Positions 48,496 through 59,314 of a DNA stretch of 64,000 bases are shown one piece after another. Every line of letters starts with the position of its first letter. Positions within the stretch are counted from its first letter, which is position 1. The stretch lies in NCBI GenBank assembly GCA_012032555.1, contig JAAUSR010000007.1:23820-87819 (forward strand). The letters run 5' to 3'. The notes under the pieces were generated by a model, which worked only from the letters and a program-made list of their open reading frames with translations, was not told where the DNA came from and did no database searches. Origin of the DNA: Thioploca sp. Lineage in GTDB: Bacteria > Pseudomonadota > Gammaproteobacteria > Beggiatoales > Beggiatoaceae. Both the position numbers and the translations under genes were made by a program.

Positions 48496-49413
48496 ATGAA
48501 AAAGTATCAATTCATTAAATCTACTGTTAAGAAGTTACTCGAAAAGCTACCTTACTGTGGTAAGTCCATCCGTGCAAACAAACGAATGATGTATCCACCT
48601 GGACATTTTTATTCCCCCATTGCCCTTTTAGAAGATATCAAATTAAAGGAAAAAGAGATTTTTGATTTCTTTCCAAGAAAAATTGCGGGTATTGATCTCA
48701 ATGAAACAGAACAACTTACCTTACTTAATGAATTTAAAAAGTATTACCAAGAATTACCTTTTAGTACTAATAAAAAAGCAGGCTTAAGGTATTTTTTTGA
48801 AGGTGAAGTTTTGGGTTATGGTTATTCAGACGCAATTACACTTTACTGTATGATTAGACATCTACAACCCAAAAAAATCATTGAAGTGGGGTGTGGTAAA
48901 TCTTCTTGCGTCACTTTAGATACCAATGAATTATTTTTTGATAATTCTATTTCGTGTACTTTTATCGAACCTTATCCAAAGAAATTCTTTTCACTCATCA
49001 AGCCGGCAGATTTAGAAAAAGTAGAAGTTATTCCTAAAAAACTTCAAGAGGTTGAACTCAGTAAATTCTCAACTTTATCAGCCGGTGATATTTTATTTAT
49101 AGATTCGACTCATGTTTCCAAAATTAACAGTGATGTTAACTATATATTTTTCAATATTCTGCCACATTTACAAGCGGGTGTGTTTATCCATTTCCATGAC
49201 GTTTTTTATCCATTTGAATATCCAAAAGAATGGATTTATTCAGGTATAGCTTGGAACGAAGATTATCTATTGAGAGCCTTCTTGCAATACAATAATGCTT
49301 TTAAAATTGTGTTCTTTAATAGTTTCTTAATAAAGTTTTATGAGCAAAAAATTAAGGCGGCAATGCCCTTGTTGTTGACTAAAGCGGGAAGTATTTGGAT
49401 TAAAAAAATTTAG
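48496..49413 (+). CDS. SAM-dependent methyltransferase-like protein (Methyltransf_24 type)
   Basis: 305 residues, soluble. SAM-binding motif I is IIEVGCGKSSCVTL near 133-146, followed by the acidic strand TFIEPYP and DILFIDSTHVSK (post-motif II), then HFHDVFYPFEYPKEW. This is the pattern of class I methyltransferases annotated as Methyltransf_24, often in glycan or surface polysaccharide clusters. It starts within the region derived from the inverted kdsD promoter copy. AT-rich with lysine-rich codon use, suggesting acquisition. Confidence 0.7.
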   Translation: MKKYQFIKSTVKKLLEKLPYCGKSIRANKRMMYPPGHFYSPIALLEDIKLKEKEIFDFFPRKIAGIDLNETEQLTLLNEFKKYYQELPFSTNKKAGLRYFFEGEVLGYGYSDAITLYCMIRHLQPKKIIEVGCGKSSCVTLDTNELFFDNSISCTFIEPYPKKFFSLIKPADLEKVEVIPKKLQEVELSKFSTLSAGDILFIDSTHVSKINSDVNYIFFNILPHLQAGVFIHFHDVFYPFEYPKEWIYSGIAWNEDYLLRAFLQYNNAFKIVFFNSFLIKFYEQKIKAAMPLLLTKAGSIWIKKI

Positions 49414-49735
49414 TGTATTTTATAACTGCTTTTCCTGATAGAACTCAGACTACTCTGAAAGTTGTTACAGTTCCTTAAGTTGGATAAAGCGTCGGTCAGA
49501 CTACGCCAAGCTTCAATGCCATTAAGTTAAGGGTAAAAACCTTAGTTTGTTCCTACTCCATACCGCCTCTGTCGGGACGTATTCGCCAGCTTACTCAATA
49601 GCTTAACTGAATGGCATTGGAACGGCAGGAATTGCCGTAAAATTCTCCCTGTTTAAATAATAACAACTTCTTCTCTGTTGAGAGAATCTTCAAAACTGCG
49701 GTCGGCTAAATCCGAATGAGCGTGTTTCTGCATAG
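49414..49735. other. Intergenic stretch with possible MITE
   Basis: No gene. It contains an inverted-repeat element at 49514-49619. Confidence 0.5.
49514..49619. mobile_element. Possible MITE with imperfect terminal inverted repeats
   Basis: 106 bases. Left end CAATGCCATTAAGTTAAGG, right end on the opposite strand CAATGCCATTCAGTTAAGC, two mismatches. No coding capacity. Single-end copies of the same motif occur at 4799, 45571 and 53665. Confidence 0.4.
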
Positions 49736-50884
49736 CTACTTTGACAAATGATAATCAATTAAATCGTGAACCACAAAGTCAGGCTCCAACTGTTGAATAA
49801 AGGCAGTATCACGGTTACCTATGACCGTTTGCTGTAGATTTTCTATTAATAACCGGGTAGCAGAAGGATAGGGCCAGGGTGAAAAATCAATACGTCCATT
49901 ACCCCATTCCGGATGTAAAATAGCTTGATTCGTGCCATAAGTTTGGGTGTCATAAGTTAACATTGCTCGTTTCAGTACGTTAGCGGTTACGGGAATATAA
50001 TTATTTCCCGCTTGAGACAAAATTATAGCTGATTCTGCTTTGTGTTGTTGCGCATAAGCTTGTGCTTTGACAATCGCATTCATAATTTTCTGGGTCCATT
50101 CCGGTTGAGCAGTCACCGTATTTTCATTCATACAAATGACACAACAGGGGTGGTTTTTCCAAATATCACCGGTAAATCGTAAAATGGTTGCACCGGCTTG
50201 TAATTCTCCTTTAGCATTAATGGGTTCAGCAACAATATAAGCATCAATATTACGTGCTTGTAAGGCCCAAACCATTAAAGGTGGTGGTAACACTCTGAGA
50301 TTCACTTCAGTGGCTGCTAACTTTTCATAGTGCGGTTTAACGACTGGTTTTAAACCAACATGGCGTAATGCCATCTGTAATAAAATATTGTGCATGGAAT
50401 ACCAATAAGGGATAGCTATCTGTTTCCCAGCTAGGTCGGTAAAAGAATGCGCTGAGATATGGTTACCAACCACAATAGCTGAACCATTCAAATGTGCCCA
50501 AGACATAATTTTAATGGGTATTTTTTGGTTATAACGTAACCAAATAGGAATCGGATTAAGAAAGTGAACTAAGTTATATTTTTCAGTGAAAAATCCTTGA
50601 ATTAACTGAGTCCAACTAGGCACCATTGTAGGTGGAGCAACAGTTAGGCCTTCTGCTTGAAAATACCCCTTAGCATGTGCTATTAATAAAGCTGTTGCAT
50701 CCGCAATGGGTAAGTAACCGATTTTAATCACTTCAGCATGATTGGTTTGTGTCCAGCCGTGACGAGGTAAACCCAGACCAGTTGCCATGAGTCCACCGGT
50801 CACTAATATATTTCGTAAAAAATCACGACGACTCATTTCATAATCCCCTAAATAGGGTATAGCAGCATGAGGAAGATTAAGCAT
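49736..50884 (-). CDS. NrtA/CmpA-like Tat-exported ABC substrate-binding protein
   Basis: 382 residues. Twin-arginine signal SRRDFLRN at 18-25 followed by a hydrophobic region, so a folded precursor is exported. The mature part starts VIKIGYLPIADATALLIAHAKGYF and continues with WTQLIQGF, the pattern of NitT/TauT and NMT1-like binding proteins, closest in feel to NrtA/CmpA (nitrate/bicarbonate). No permease or ATPase is next to it. It is divergent from a nitrate-type chemoreceptor, 85 bases away, suggesting it delivers nitrate or a similar ligand. The ligand is inference. Confidence 0.78.
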   Translation of the reverse strand: MLNLPHAAIPYLGDYEMSRRDFLRNILVTGGLMATGLGLPRHGWTQTNHAEVIKIGYLPIADATALLIAHAKGYFQAEGLTVAPPTMVPSWTQLIQGFFTEKYNLVHFLNPIPIWLRYNQKIPIKIMSWAHLNGSAIVVGNHISAHSFTDLAGKQIAIPYWYSMHNILLQMALRHVGLKPVVKPHYEKLAATEVNLRVLPPPLMVWALQARNIDAYIVAEPINAKGELQAGATILRFTGDIWKNHPCCVICMNENTVTAQPEWTQKIMNAIVKAQAYAQQHKAESAIILSQAGNNYIPVTANVLKRAMLTYDTQTYGTNQAILHPEWGNGRIDFSPWPYPSATRLLIENLQQTVIGNRDTAFIQQLEPDFVVHDLIDYHLSK

Positions 50885-50969
50885 ATCTTTTTCCTTCTCA
50901 AAGTTTGATTTAACACAACGATAGCGTAATTATTAACTAAGTAGACTATTTATTATTTGGAGATCTATA

Positions 50970-53636
50970 ATGAAATTAGTAGCTGACTTGCAAATTAAAT
51001 ACAAATTGGCATTGATGCTGTTGTTACCTTTATTGGGCTTACTGTTTTTCGCAGTTAATGTGGTGACGGAAAAAGCCGGTATAGCACACGAAATGAGTCA
51101 GTTAGAAAAATTAATCCAATTATCATTGAAATTAAGTACAGTAGTTCATCAAATTCAACATGAACGGAATGTCAGCGAACTATTTTTAAAAACACAAGGT
51201 AATCAATATTTTAATGAATTAGATCAGGCATTGACCTCAACTGATCAGGTGATAAAAGAACTTAACCAGTTTATATCTACTCTAGATACGAGCCATTATC
51301 CTATCGATTTTACAACACGTTGGCAGCAACTGCAGCAGATCATTAGCACACTTAAAACTATTCGTGCGCAAGTTAGTTCGCAGCAGAATAATGAAAATCA
51401 GACAGTCACTGTTTATAGTAATGTTAATAATAAAATAATTAATTTTATTAGCTATATTAGTAATATTTACCAACACAAGAATTTTGACCGATTAAAATTA
51501 GCTTACTTTAATTGGGTAATGGCTAAAGAAAAATCAGCATTGGAAGGCAATTTACTCAGTCGGGTTTTCAAACAACGTTATTTTGAATTAGGTGAATTTC
51601 GCCAATTTGTCGAACTTGTTTCACAACAACAAGCTTATTTGGAAGCAATTCAACAGGATATGAGTGGTGAACAACAAGCTTTTTTTGAGAAAAAACTGGC
51701 CAATCGATTTATTACAGAAATTAATCATATGCGAGAAATCGCTTATGAAGCTAGTATTGATGGTATTATCAAAACCGATCTAATTGATACTGAAGGTGTT
51801 ATGAGAAAGAGCATTTCTGAATATTGGTTTAATATGCACACGGGTAAAATGGCGCTATTCAAAGAAATAGAAAACCACCTCGCTCGTGATTTAATGACCC
51901 GATCCTACCAAGCGAGACAACAGGCTCAAACTGAATATCTTCTTATTCTCATCGTCACTTCAATGATTATTATTTTTACCTTGTTACTGGGTTACTTCAT
52001 TTTAACCGGGATAATTAATCGTCTTAAGCAAGCTGTCAGTGTCGCTAGTGCGATTTCTGCAGGATATCTAGACACGATTATTCGGATAGAGTCAAAAGAT
52101 GAAACTGGCCAACTACTTCGAGAAATTGCCAGTATGCAAACTCAATTGCGTAATCGCCTCGAAGCTGATAAACAAATGACCAACCATTTACACCAACAAA
52201 TGGAAGAAAACCAACGAATCGCTAATGAAGCGCTACGTATCAATAAAGCTTTAGACAATGTAACCACACCGGTTGTTATTATGGATAATGACCATCATAT
52301 TATTTACTTAAATAGAATGGCCGGTAAATTGTTAGAAAAAGAAAATTTACAGTGGGTAACCAATCTGAGTGAATTTAAGCTAAAAGAATGGACTGATAAT
52401 CAAGAAGATACCCAAGAAGAACGGGATTTTCAATGCCAATTATTATTTCAATTGACGGATAGCTATTCTTCTCGCTTTAAAATGGGTAATCTCATCATTG
52501 ATTCAACCATTACACCGGTTATCAATGAACAAGGAGAACATCTCGGTACCGTAGCGGAATTTCCTGATATTACCGTTCAAGTCGGTCTAGAACAAGAAAT
52601 TAACACTGTTATTCAGGCCGTTTCTCAAGGTAATTTTCAACAACGAATTAAACTAGATAACAAAATTGGCTTTTTTCAGGTATTCAGTCAAGGAATCAAT
52701 CAAATTATTGATTTAAACCAAGTGGTCATTAACGATATTCTGGATATGTTCTCTGCTTTAGCGAAAGGTTATTTGACGCAAACCATTGCAAACCGTAGCT
52801 ATACCGGTAGCTTTGCCCAATTGAAAGAAGACGCAAATACTACTGTGCAAAAATTGTTGGAAACTATTAGTGTCATAAAAAAAGCGGCTGAAGCCATCGA
52901 TAAAGCTGCTGAAGCGATTTCTCAAGATAATTACAATTTGAATCAACGAACTGAACAACAAGCCGCCGCATTAGAACAAACTGCCGCAAGCATGGAACAA
53001 TTAACCTCTACTGTCCAGCAAAATGCTGATAATACTAGACAGGCTAATCAACTGGCAACTAATGCCAAAGAACGTGCTATCCAAGGAGGTGAGTTAGTCA
53101 ATAATGCGATTACCGCGATGATTGCTATCAATCAAAGTAGTCAGAAAGTAGCTAATATTATTAATGTTATTGATGAAATTGCTTTTCAAACTAATTTATT
53201 AGCCTTAAATGCAGCCGTTGAAGCCGCTCGTGCCGGTGATAAAGGTCACGGTTTCGCTGTGGTTGCTACCGAAGTACGCAACCTAGCACAACGTAGTGCT
53301 ACTGCTGCTAAAGAGATCAAAGAATTAATTAGAGAGAGTGTTACCAAAATTGCTCAAGGTACTCAATTAGTTAATCAATCTGGACAAACGTTAGAAGAAT
53401 TAGTAAGTGCAGTGAAAACGGTAAGCGAACATATTGCTGAAATTGCTATAGCGACTCGAGAACAATCTGGGGGTATCAATCAAATTAACAAAGCTATCAT
53501 TCAAATGGACGAAATGACTCAGCAAAATGCGACCTTAGTGGGTAGAAGTGCCGTAACCAGTCAAGCTTTGGCTGAACAGGCGCAACAACTGATTCAACAA
53601 GTCGCTTTTTTCAAGTTGAATATGGAAATTAGCTAA
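50970..53636 (+). CDS. Methyl-accepting chemotaxis protein with NIT nitrate-sensing domain
   Basis: 888 residues. First membrane helix at 13-32; periplasmic NIT-like domain (about 40-315) with the typical [18 protein letters not shown] motif; second helix at 322-345; HAMP about 346-400; a PAS-like domain (about 425-520, [14 protein letters not shown]); a second linker; and the signalling domain with tip [20 protein letters not shown] near 745. No C-terminal pentapeptide for CheR. NIT domains sense nitrate and nitrite, fitting a bacterium that respires stored nitrate. GGAG precedes the ATG. Confidence 0.87.
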   Translation: MKLVADLQIKYKLALMLLLPLLGLLFFAVNVVTEKAGIAHEMSQLEKLIQLSLKLSTVVHQIQHERNVSELFLKTQGNQYFNELDQALTSTDQVIKELNQFISTLDTSHYPIDFTTRWQQLQQIISTLKTIRAQVSSQQNNENQTVTVYSNVNNKIINFISYISNIYQHKNFDRLKLAYFNWVMAKEKSALEGNLLSRVFKQRYFELGEFRQFVELVSQQQAYLEAIQQDMSGEQQAFFEKKLANRFITEINHMREIAYEASIDGIIKTDLIDTEGVMRKSISEYWFNMHTGKMALFKEIENHLARDLMTRSYQARQQAQTEYLLILIVTSMIIIFTLLLGYFILTGIINRLKQAVSVASAISAGYLDTIIRIESKDETGQLLREIASMQTQLRNRLEADKQMTNHLHQQMEENQRIANEALRINKALDNVTTPVVIMDNDHHIIYLNRMAGKLLEKENLQWVTNLSEFKLKEWTDNQEDTQEERDFQCQLLFQLTDSYSSRFKMGNLIIDSTITPVINEQGEHLGTVAEFPDITVQVGLEQEINTVIQAVSQGNFQQRIKLDNKIGFFQVFSQGINQIIDLNQVVINDILDMFSALAKGYLTQTIANRSYTGSFAQLKEDANTTVQKLLETISVIKKAAEAIDKAAEAISQDNYNLNQRTEQQAAALEQTAASMEQLTSTVQQNADNTRQANQLATNAKERAIQGGELVNNAITAMIAINQSSQKVANIINVIDEIAFQTNLLALNAAVEAARAGDKGHGFAVVATEVRNLAQRSATAAKEIKELIRESVTKIAQGTQLVNQSGQTLEELVSAVKTVSEHIAEIAIATREQSGGINQINKAIIQMDEMTQQNATLVGRSAVTSQALAEQAQQLIQQVAFFKLNMEIS

Positions 53637-53790
53637 AACTTCACTGTGATTAAGTAAAGTTTTCCTTAACTTAATGGCATTGACGCGGTGCACAGCTTAC
53701 TTGGCTGAGTTGGCTGCGAAATCCAGTTGATAGAGGAATAGGGTGTTCGCCTTTGCGCTGATGAGGGGGGGGGTGGTTACGTTAGGCGAG

Positions 53791-56700
53791 TTACTTGATT
53801 TCCTCCTGAATTAAAGCCCTAAGCACTTCTTTAGTCAAGGGATTTTCTCCTTTCTTAAGCATTTTAATCCAAGCCTGTCGTTGTTGCTGACCATATTTCC
53901 AAAACAGATGGTCGATATAAAATTGAAAATCTTCAATAGCACCTTGGGTATCACCGGTCAGAGCACGCGCTAAGCCACGACTATCTCGAAAATGGGGTTG
54001 ATCAGGTTCCAAGGTAACCGCATTTTCACAAGCATTGTTAACCTGGTCAGCGTGTCCACGCAAACTACCCCAGCGACATAACCTTTCCCAAGCATAAGCA
54101 GGAATCTCCCAACTCCCTGCAGCCGTTTTATAAAAATCTAAGGCTGAAATGATTTCACCTTGTTTAGCTTGTTGTTCACCTTGTGCGACTGCTGCAATAG
54201 CTTGAAACCGAGTTTCAGGGTCAAAATTTAAAGTGGTATCTAATTTTAATGCTGATTGAAAAGCAGTAACTGATTTTTGATACCTACCTATCCTAGCAAA
54301 TTGTACAGCAGTAAAGTACAGCGCTTGTGCAGCTAATTGTTTGGCTTTAAGTTCCGGATTAAGATTTAAGTTCTGGTCTAGGTCGATAGCTTGTTTAAAG
54401 CTGGTTATCGCCGCTGGAATATCATTGTTTCTCGCTTGTTCTTCTCCCAGAGTCCGTTTTTTCTGTGCTAAAATTTGTTTAGCTTTAATTTCCGGATTAA
54501 AATTTAAAGTATCATCTAACGCGATAGCTTTTTGGAACTCATCAATTGCTTCTTGAAGTTTATCTGGTTGTTGTGCGAGTTGTTCGCCTTTAATTAATTT
54601 AGCTTGTAAAATCAATTTTTTGGCTTGGGTTTGGGGATCAAAATCTAAAGTTTTATCCCATTGTTTCATTTGTTGAAGATCCGTTATGATTTCTTGGGGG
54701 TTATCTTCTTTAGCTAATTGTTCAACTCGTTCTAATTGGCTTTGTACTGCAATTTGTCTGGCTCTGACTTGGGGATCGAAGTTTAACAACGGTTCTTTAG
54801 CCAGCACCGATTTAAATGTGGTAATCGCAGCTTGGATATCTCCTTGTTGAGCTAACTTCTCACCGGTGGCTATCTTTGTTAAGGCAACATCACTTGGATA
54901 CTGTTTACAGGTTGGTTGATAGGACCGACCGCCCAAATAACGCTGCCATTCCACTTGAGTTAAATTACGATTAGCCCGCCGACAAGCCTTTTTTAACCAA
55001 GAGGATAAGTCAACATCCCATAATATCACTGTACCATCTTCACTAGCAGAGGCGAGTTGTTTCCCATTAGGACTAAAGCTAATGTTCCAAACCGTAGCGG
55101 TATGCCCACGCAAAGGTTCACCTAGGGGTTGTTGGGTCTGAACATCCCACAGACGCACAGTGTTATCAGAACTAGCGGAAGCTAAGTATTTACCATCAGG
55201 ACTGAAACTAATGCTCCAAATTCTAGCGGTATGTCCATGCAGTGGTTTTCCTAACAATTGATGGGTTTGGACATCCCACAGGCTTATGGTATCACCAAAA
55301 CTAGTGAAAGCCATTTGTTTCCCATCAGGACTGAAGCTAATGGTACGAACTTCAAGGGCATTTACGAGCAATGATTTTCCTAACGGTTGGTGGGTTTGGA
55401 CATCCCACCGACGCACCGTTTTGTCTGAACTAGCGGAGGCGAGTTGCTTCCCATCGGGGCTAAAACTAACACTCATAACTCGATCAGTATGCCCACGCAA
55501 GGGTTCTCCCTGTGGCCGGTGAGTCTGAATATTCCACAGGCGTATCGTGTTGTCCGAACCGGCAGAAGCGAGTTGCTTCCCATCGGGGCTGAAACTGACA
55601 CTCAACACGGTACCAGTATGCCCACGCAAGGGTTCACCGAGTGCTTGTTGGGTTTGGACATCCCACAGACGCACGGTGCTATCTGAACTAGCTGAGGCTA
55701 ATTGCTTCCCATCAGGGCTGAAGTTGATACTTAAAATTTTATTAGTGTGCCCGTGCAATGGTTTTCCCAGTGGTTGTTGAGTCTGAACATCCCACAGACG
55801 CACAGTGTGATCTGAACTAGCGATGGCTAATTGTTTTCCATTAGGACTGAAGCTGACACTCTTAATCCCGGTGGTATTTTTATATAACGGTTTCCCGAGT
55901 AGTTGTCGGTTCTCAACTTCCCACAAACGCACAGTGCCATCTAGACTAGCAGTAGCGAGTTGCTTCCCATCGGAGCTAAAGTTGACGTTCCAAACTGCGG
56001 CAGTATGTCCACGCAAAGGTTCCCCTAATGGTTGGTGAGTCTGAATATTCCATAGACGTATGGTGCTATCCGAACTGGTTGAAGCTAAGCGTTGACCGTC
56101 CGTGCTGAAACTAACGTCCAAAACTTCAGCGATATGTCCACGCAAAGGTTCTCCCAATTGTTGTTGAGTCTGAACATCCCACAGACGCACGGTGTTATCT
56201 GAGCTGGCAGAGGCCAACAATCTCCCGTCAGGGCTAAATCTGGCACGCCAAACCGGAGCATTATGCCCACGCAAGGGTTCCCCTAGTAGTTGTTGGGTTT
56301 GGACATCCCATAATCGTATCGTGTTGTCATCACTAGCAGAAGCGAGTTGTTTCCCATCGGGGCTAAAACTAACACTCATGACTCGATCAGTATGCCCACG
56401 CAAAGGTTTCCCTAATGGTTGGTGGCTTTGGACATTCCACAAACGTACCGTGTTATCCAAGCTAGCGGAGGCTAATTGTTTCCCATCCGGGCTGAAGCAA
56501 ATACTCAAAACTTTATCAGTATGCCCAAGCAAAGGTTTCCCCAATGGTTGATGGGTTTGAACATCCCACAGACGCACGGTGTTGTCCGAACTAGCAGAGG
56601 CGAGTTGCTTCCCATCAGGACTGAAGCTGACCCCTGAAACCATGTCAGTATGCCCAAGCAAGGGTTCCCCCAGTGGCTGATGGGTCTGAACATCCCACAG

Positions 56701-59112
56701 GCGCACGGTATTATCTGAGTTGGCAGCGGCTAATTGCTTGTCATCAGGGCTGAAACTAACTCCCCAAACCATGTCAATATAGCTGTATAAAGTCGTTGCC
56801 AACTGAGGTTGTTCCCCAAGGACATGCAAGAAATTTCCCCGAGTTTCAACATTATCTTCTAGCTGAATCGCTGCCAGTGCGAGTAATGATCCCCGAGTAA
56901 TATCACCGCTCACTGGATCGGGTAAATGAGCGGATAAAATCGCCTGTGCACTTAATTTTTGAACCAAGGACTCGCGTGCAAGTTTTTGAGTCTTAAAGAA
57001 TTGAGATATTGCCACAACTAAGGCCACCACGGCTACTATTAATAAGCCACTTAAGACGATAACTCGCCGCTGATCTCGCCGTCGATTGGCTTCCAATTTA
57101 GCTTGACTTTGGGTAATAAACTGTTGTTGTAATTGCGTGGGTAGCGGCGTTTTTTGTTCTTGTTCGGCAATTTGTAACCATTCTGTGGCTTGGGCGGATT
57201 CGCTCTCACTTAACAAGAAATCAACATTTTGATTACTTTGAAACCATTCTTGGGCTTTTTGTGCCCAACGGGTATGCGCTTGTACATGTTCACGGTCGGT
57301 ATCCAGTACTCGAAGCAATTGCCGAAAAGCAGTGGCAAATTCCTTTTCTGCCGGTTGAAATTGAAGCCATTGAACTGCGGCTAATGCTGGTGGCATCGGA
57401 TTATGCTGTGGATCGCGGTACAGTAACGGGATAAAGCGTTTTTGAGTTTCAGCGGCATAAGCCACTTCTGCGGCACAAAATTCTGATTGCACCGCATCAG
57501 GAGAAATAATAAATACAAAGTTATCAGTATTATCAATGCCTTTATAAATTTCTTTTTCAAAATCAGTGCCTTCAGCAATACTTTCCTGATCAAACCAAGT
57601 CGTTTTGCCATAATTTTGGAGTTCGGCATTGAGGCGACGAGCGAAACCACTGTCTTTCCGCGAATAGGAGATAAAAACCTCGGTTTGTAGTTGACCTTGG
57701 TTAACCAAACTCGCTTGAATAAATTTCTCATGTAAAGCTGTCGGTTGATGGTGCGATCGCTGTAAACCTTGAGTTAACCAAGTTTCCGCCTGGTTAAGAT
57801 TAAAACCGCGTAACAACACGCCAGCATTTTGTTCTTGGGCTTGCCATTTGAGCGCTGCCGCTAACAAAGCGGTATGTTTTTGATAATACTCCTTATCCGT
57901 GGCTAATTCCCGCAACAAGGTATTAAACGCACTGTGATAATTATTAGTAAAATCAATATCTTGTAAAGATTGAAGTGCCGCTGGCAGCGTTGATACTACT
58001 TCAAATAACAACGGCATAATGCGTTTATTTAATTGTACGGCATAGTCTAATTCTGTCAAACAATACGCTGATTGTACCGATCGCGGGGAAATAAAAAATA
58101 ACAATGCTTCAGCTTGTTCAATTCCTTGGCGAATGGCTTGATCATACGGGATACCACTTTGAATATCTTTATCATGCTGCCACACGGTGATGGCGCGGCA
58201 GGCTAACTTAGCAACAATTTCATCACACCAAAATTGGTCTTCGTCCGCGTAAGCAATAAATATGTCGGTAAAGAAATTATCCGCGATTTTTTTGGCTTCA
58301 CTAATATATTCAGCGTGTAATGGACTGGGTGTGCACGGCGGTTGGTCCTCGCCAAAATCGGTTTGTAACAGCCAAGCAAGGGCTGTTTCATATTCTTTGC
58401 CCACAAGTAAATTAACCGTTTGTCGTTGTTGAGTTTCCCAGTGGCGGGCGGCGAGGAGATATTGGGTATGTTGTTGAACATAGGTGGTTTGTCGTTCCAA
58501 AACGGTAATAAGCCGTTCTACCACACTATCGAGTTCATCAATAACTTGTCCAAATATGGGTAAATCGTGTTGTTGGAGGTAATCTAAATCTTCATGTTGA
58601 TACCATTGATTTTCATAGGGTTGCGCCCAAGCCGTTAATTTTTGGCAATCTTCATGGCTCAAATGTTCTTGAGCCGCTAACCAGTCGGTTGGACCAATTA
58701 AAGCCAAAGAGCGAGCTAAAACCGCTTGGTTAGTGTTAATGTCGAGAACCGGTAAATGATGTTGCTGGTAAAATTGGGTGAGAACTTGACGATCTCCTGG
58801 AGAGAGTTCTTGCGGAGAATCTACTTGGAAAATTACCATTTGGTTCAGCGGAATCACCCGTTTGCCGAGGAAACGAGCATATTCTAATTCCACTAGACAG
58901 TAAGGCGAGGTCAAACACCGTGGTGCCATAACACAGATGAAATTGTGAGCCGATTCGATCCCGTAATTAATACGTTGGGCGTAATCTTCGCCGTCGGGAA
59001 TGTTGACTTTATCAAACCAAGCATCGTAGCCAGCCAGTTTAAGTCGCCGCTGAAGTCGAGCAACCAAGCCTAGGCTTTCTCGTCGTCCGTAGGAAATAAA
59101 TAGATCTTTCAT
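53791..59112 (-). CDS. Triple-TIR / 14-WD40 / TPR giant signalling protein
   Basis: 1773 residues. Three TIR domains at about 1-135, 280-400 and 476-600. Each keeps S-x-x-C-x-x-E (first copy C72, E75), the position of the catalytic glutamate in NADase TIRs. One membrane helix at about 686-708, then 14 WD40 units of 43 residues at 772-1375, enough for two seven-blade propellers, with GH...D...WD intact in most. The C-terminal 370 residues are TPR-like helical repeats. The gene is the last of a three-gene minus-strand set with two AAA-type ATPases, 202 bases after the second. Confidence 0.88.
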   Translation of the reverse strand: MKDLFISYGRRESLGLVARLQRRLKLAGYDAWFDKVNIPDGEDYAQRINYGIESAHNFICVMAPRCLTSPYCLVELEYARFLGKRVIPLNQMVIFQVDSPQELSPGDRQVLTQFYQQHHLPVLDINTNQAVLARSLALIGPTDWLAAQEHLSHEDCQKLTAWAQPYENQWYQHEDLDYLQQHDLPIFGQVIDELDSVVERLITVLERQTTYVQQHTQYLLAARHWETQQRQTVNLLVGKEYETALAWLLQTDFGEDQPPCTPSPLHAEYISEAKKIADNFFTDIFIAYADEDQFWCDEIVAKLACRAITVWQHDKDIQSGIPYDQAIRQGIEQAEALLFFISPRSVQSAYCLTELDYAVQLNKRIMPLLFEVVSTLPAALQSLQDIDFTNNYHSAFNTLLRELATDKEYYQKHTALLAAALKWQAQEQNAGVLLRGFNLNQAETWLTQGLQRSHHQPTALHEKFIQASLVNQGQLQTEVFISYSRKDSGFARRLNAELQNYGKTTWFDQESIAEGTDFEKEIYKGIDNTDNFVFIISPDAVQSEFCAAEVAYAAETQKRFIPLLYRDPQHNPMPPALAAVQWLQFQPAEKEFATAFRQLLRVLDTDREHVQAHTRWAQKAQEWFQSNQNVDFLLSESESAQATEWLQIAEQEQKTPLPTQLQQQFITQSQAKLEANRRRDQRRVIVLSGLLIVAVVALVVAISQFFKTQKLARESLVQKLSAQAILSAHLPDPVSGDITRGSLLALAAIQLEDNVETRGNFLHVLGEQPQLATTLYSYIDMVWGVSFSPDDKQLAAANSDNTVRLWDVQTHQPLGEPLLGHTDMVSGVSFSPDGKQLASASSDNTVRLWDVQTHQPLGKPLLGHTDKVLSICFSPDGKQLASASLDNTVRLWNVQSHQPLGKPLRGHTDRVMSVSFSPDGKQLASASDDNTIRLWDVQTQQLLGEPLRGHNAPVWRARFSPDGRLLASASSDNTVRLWDVQTQQQLGEPLRGHIAEVLDVSFSTDGQRLASTSSDSTIRLWNIQTHQPLGEPLRGHTAAVWNVNFSSDGKQLATASLDGTVRLWEVENRQLLGKPLYKNTTGIKSVSFSPNGKQLAIASSDHTVRLWDVQTQQPLGKPLHGHTNKILSINFSPDGKQLASASSDSTVRLWDVQTQQALGEPLRGHTGTVLSVSFSPDGKQLASAGSDNTIRLWNIQTHRPQGEPLRGHTDRVMSVSFSPDGKQLASASSDKTVRRWDVQTHQPLGKSLLVNALEVRTISFSPDGKQMAFTSFGDTISLWDVQTHQLLGKPLHGHTARIWSISFSPDGKYLASASSDNTVRLWDVQTQQPLGEPLRGHTATVWNISFSPNGKQLASASEDGTVILWDVDLSSWLKKACRRANRNLTQVEWQRYLGGRSYQPTCKQYPSDVALTKIATGEKLAQQGDIQAAITTFKSVLAKEPLLNFDPQVRARQIAVQSQLERVEQLAKEDNPQEIITDLQQMKQWDKTLDFDPQTQAKKLILQAKLIKGEQLAQQPDKLQEAIDEFQKAIALDDTLNFNPEIKAKQILAQKKRTLGEEQARNNDIPAAITSFKQAIDLDQNLNLNPELKAKQLAAQALYFTAVQFARIGRYQKSVTAFQSALKLDTTLNFDPETRFQAIAAVAQGEQQAKQGEIISALDFYKTAAGSWEIPAYAWERLCRWGSLRGHADQVNNACENAVTLEPDQPHFRDSRGLARALTGDTQGAIEDFQFYIDHLFWKYGQQQRQAWIKMLKKGENPLTKEVLRALIQEEIK
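54985..56795 (-). repeat. Tandem 129-bp repeats encoding 14 WD40 units
   Basis: Fourteen consecutive units, each with FSPDGKQLASASSDNTVRLW-like content, highly similar at DNA level. Units 8, 12 and 14 deviate most. Prone to recombination and misassembly. Confidence 0.9.
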
Positions 59113-59314
59113 ATTGTTAGTAGCCCTTAACGGATTGGAATTAATCCCTAATACTTCTTAATCAGTTGATTAATTTTGTTGTTCAATACCTTAAGCTAAC
59201 GTTTCAAATTACGTTGGCTCAGTCAAGTAGAGTGCGTCTCATGTACTGTTTGGAAAGTGAGATAAAGCGAAGTAACGAGATAGGGTACGTTCAGTGAATC
59301 CCTTTTCTGTTCGC

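Noticed and set aside
54985-56795. CRISPR-like regular repeats
   Set aside because: Units are 129 bp, without spacers, and encode WD40 blades in one frame.
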